The position numbers were made by a program, and so were the translations under genes. A DNA stretch of 51,110 nucleotides from SIG402 sp045639045 (GTDB taxonomy: Bacteria; Bacillota; Clostridia; Christensenellales; Borkfalkiaceae): positions 1-51,110 of the forward strand of contig JAZUCI010000131.1 of assembly GCA_045639045.1 (NCBI GenBank), given 5' to 3'. How positions within the stretch are numbered: the first letter of the stretch is position 1; every line of letters begins with the position of its first letter. The notes under the pieces are model-generated. The model worked only from the letters and a program-made list of their open reading frames with translations. It was not told where the DNA came from and made no database searches. This document shows positions 50,890 to 51,110 of the stretch, piece after piece.

Positions 50890-51110
50890 TTACGCGTCTT
50901 CGCCCCGATGCTTCATAAGCAAATCGCGTTTTAAGTTATACAGTTTTTCGGATAAGTCCACTTTATACACGTGGGGTTGATCCAAACGCTTGTATTCTTC
51001 CCAGAAGGTAGCAAGTTCCTTTTGGGCAAACGCGCGGATTTCCATTACCGAGGGGGAAGCGTATACTTGTTTCCCTTCCTCAAACACCGTGATATGCAAG
51101 GGCTTTACCG
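50890..51110 (-). CDS. pncB: Nicotinate phosphoribosyltransferase, C-terminal end (cut by window edge)
   Basis: The last 73 or so residues of an NAD-salvage enzyme. The sequence LHITVFEEGKQVYASPSVMEIR (in pieces: VFEEGKQVYASPSVMEIR), then a region with TFWEEYKRL and VYKVDLSEKLYNLKRDLL, matches the C-terminus of nicotinate phosphoribosyltransferases. The frame stays open to the window edge; the rest is outside. Confidence 0.8.
   Translation of the reverse strand, partial: VKPLHITVFEEGKQVYASPSVMEIRAFAQKELATFWEEYKRLDQPHVYKVDLSEKLYNLKRDLLMKHRGEDA

Overview
The window looks like the chromosome of a low-GC-type Gram-positive bacterium (Firmicutes, probably an uncultured member of the Clostridia). 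The evidence is: a spoVT-spoVB-mazG cluster in the order known from Bacillus; a rimP-nusA-ylxR-ylxQ-infB-rbfA-nrnA-truB-ribF operon next to a polC-like gene and ispG; strong AGGAG-type ribosome binding sites; and SigA-like promoters of the TTGACA-17-TATAAT type. I cannot name a genus. Almost every gene is on the minus strand. The plus-strand exceptions are an EF-G-like gene, ychF and a small membrane protein gene near 48.4 kb. I see no transposon, prophage, CRISPR array, rRNA or standard tRNA gene.

Layout: 1-1394, a two-component system (kinase cut by the window edge). 1657-3669, a divergent EF-G paralogue. 3720-6669, argS and ychF, divergently transcribed from back-to-back promoters. 6803-9018, three lineage-specific genes: a lipoprotein, a membrane-anchored protein and a hypothetical. 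9057-12315, an M20 peptidase and a padR/HAAS/DUF4097 envelope-response operon with a consensus promoter overlapped by an inverted repeat. 12473-13012, the tmRNA gene ssrA and an odd duplicated terminus. 13040-18845, secG, rnr, smpB and yfhO, so RNase R, SmpB and tmRNA lie together. 18981-22661, gpmI-tpiA-pgk (lower glycolysis). 22715-24391, a Na/phosphate cotransporter.

24549-31789 is one long minus-strand run, spoVT to a LUD-domain gene, combining sporulation, nucleotide clean-up (MazG), tRNA modification (DusB, TrmL) and small membrane proteins. It ends at a strong terminator, and a SigG-like promoter precedes spoVT. 31923-34046 is an orphan 707-residue membrane-anchored protein with its own near-perfect promoter. 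34330-35982 is a peptidase-efp pair. 36040-44932 is the translation/transcription operon rimP to ribF plus an endonuclease IV-like gene. 45018-47654 holds ispG and a shortened PolC-like exonuclease. 47704 to the end holds nrdR, a small membrane protein, a HAD phosphatase, an RluD-type pseudouridine synthase, lspA and the tail of a nicotinate phosphoribosyltransferase.

The points most worth a second look are: the PolC-like protein in the polC position that lacks PHP and polymerase domains; the duplicated tRNA-like terminus and terminator downstream of ssrA; a nitrilase-fold protein with no catalytic triad; an EF-G paralogue lacking key GTPase residues; and the 707-residue orphan with a 16-bp palindrome in its leader.
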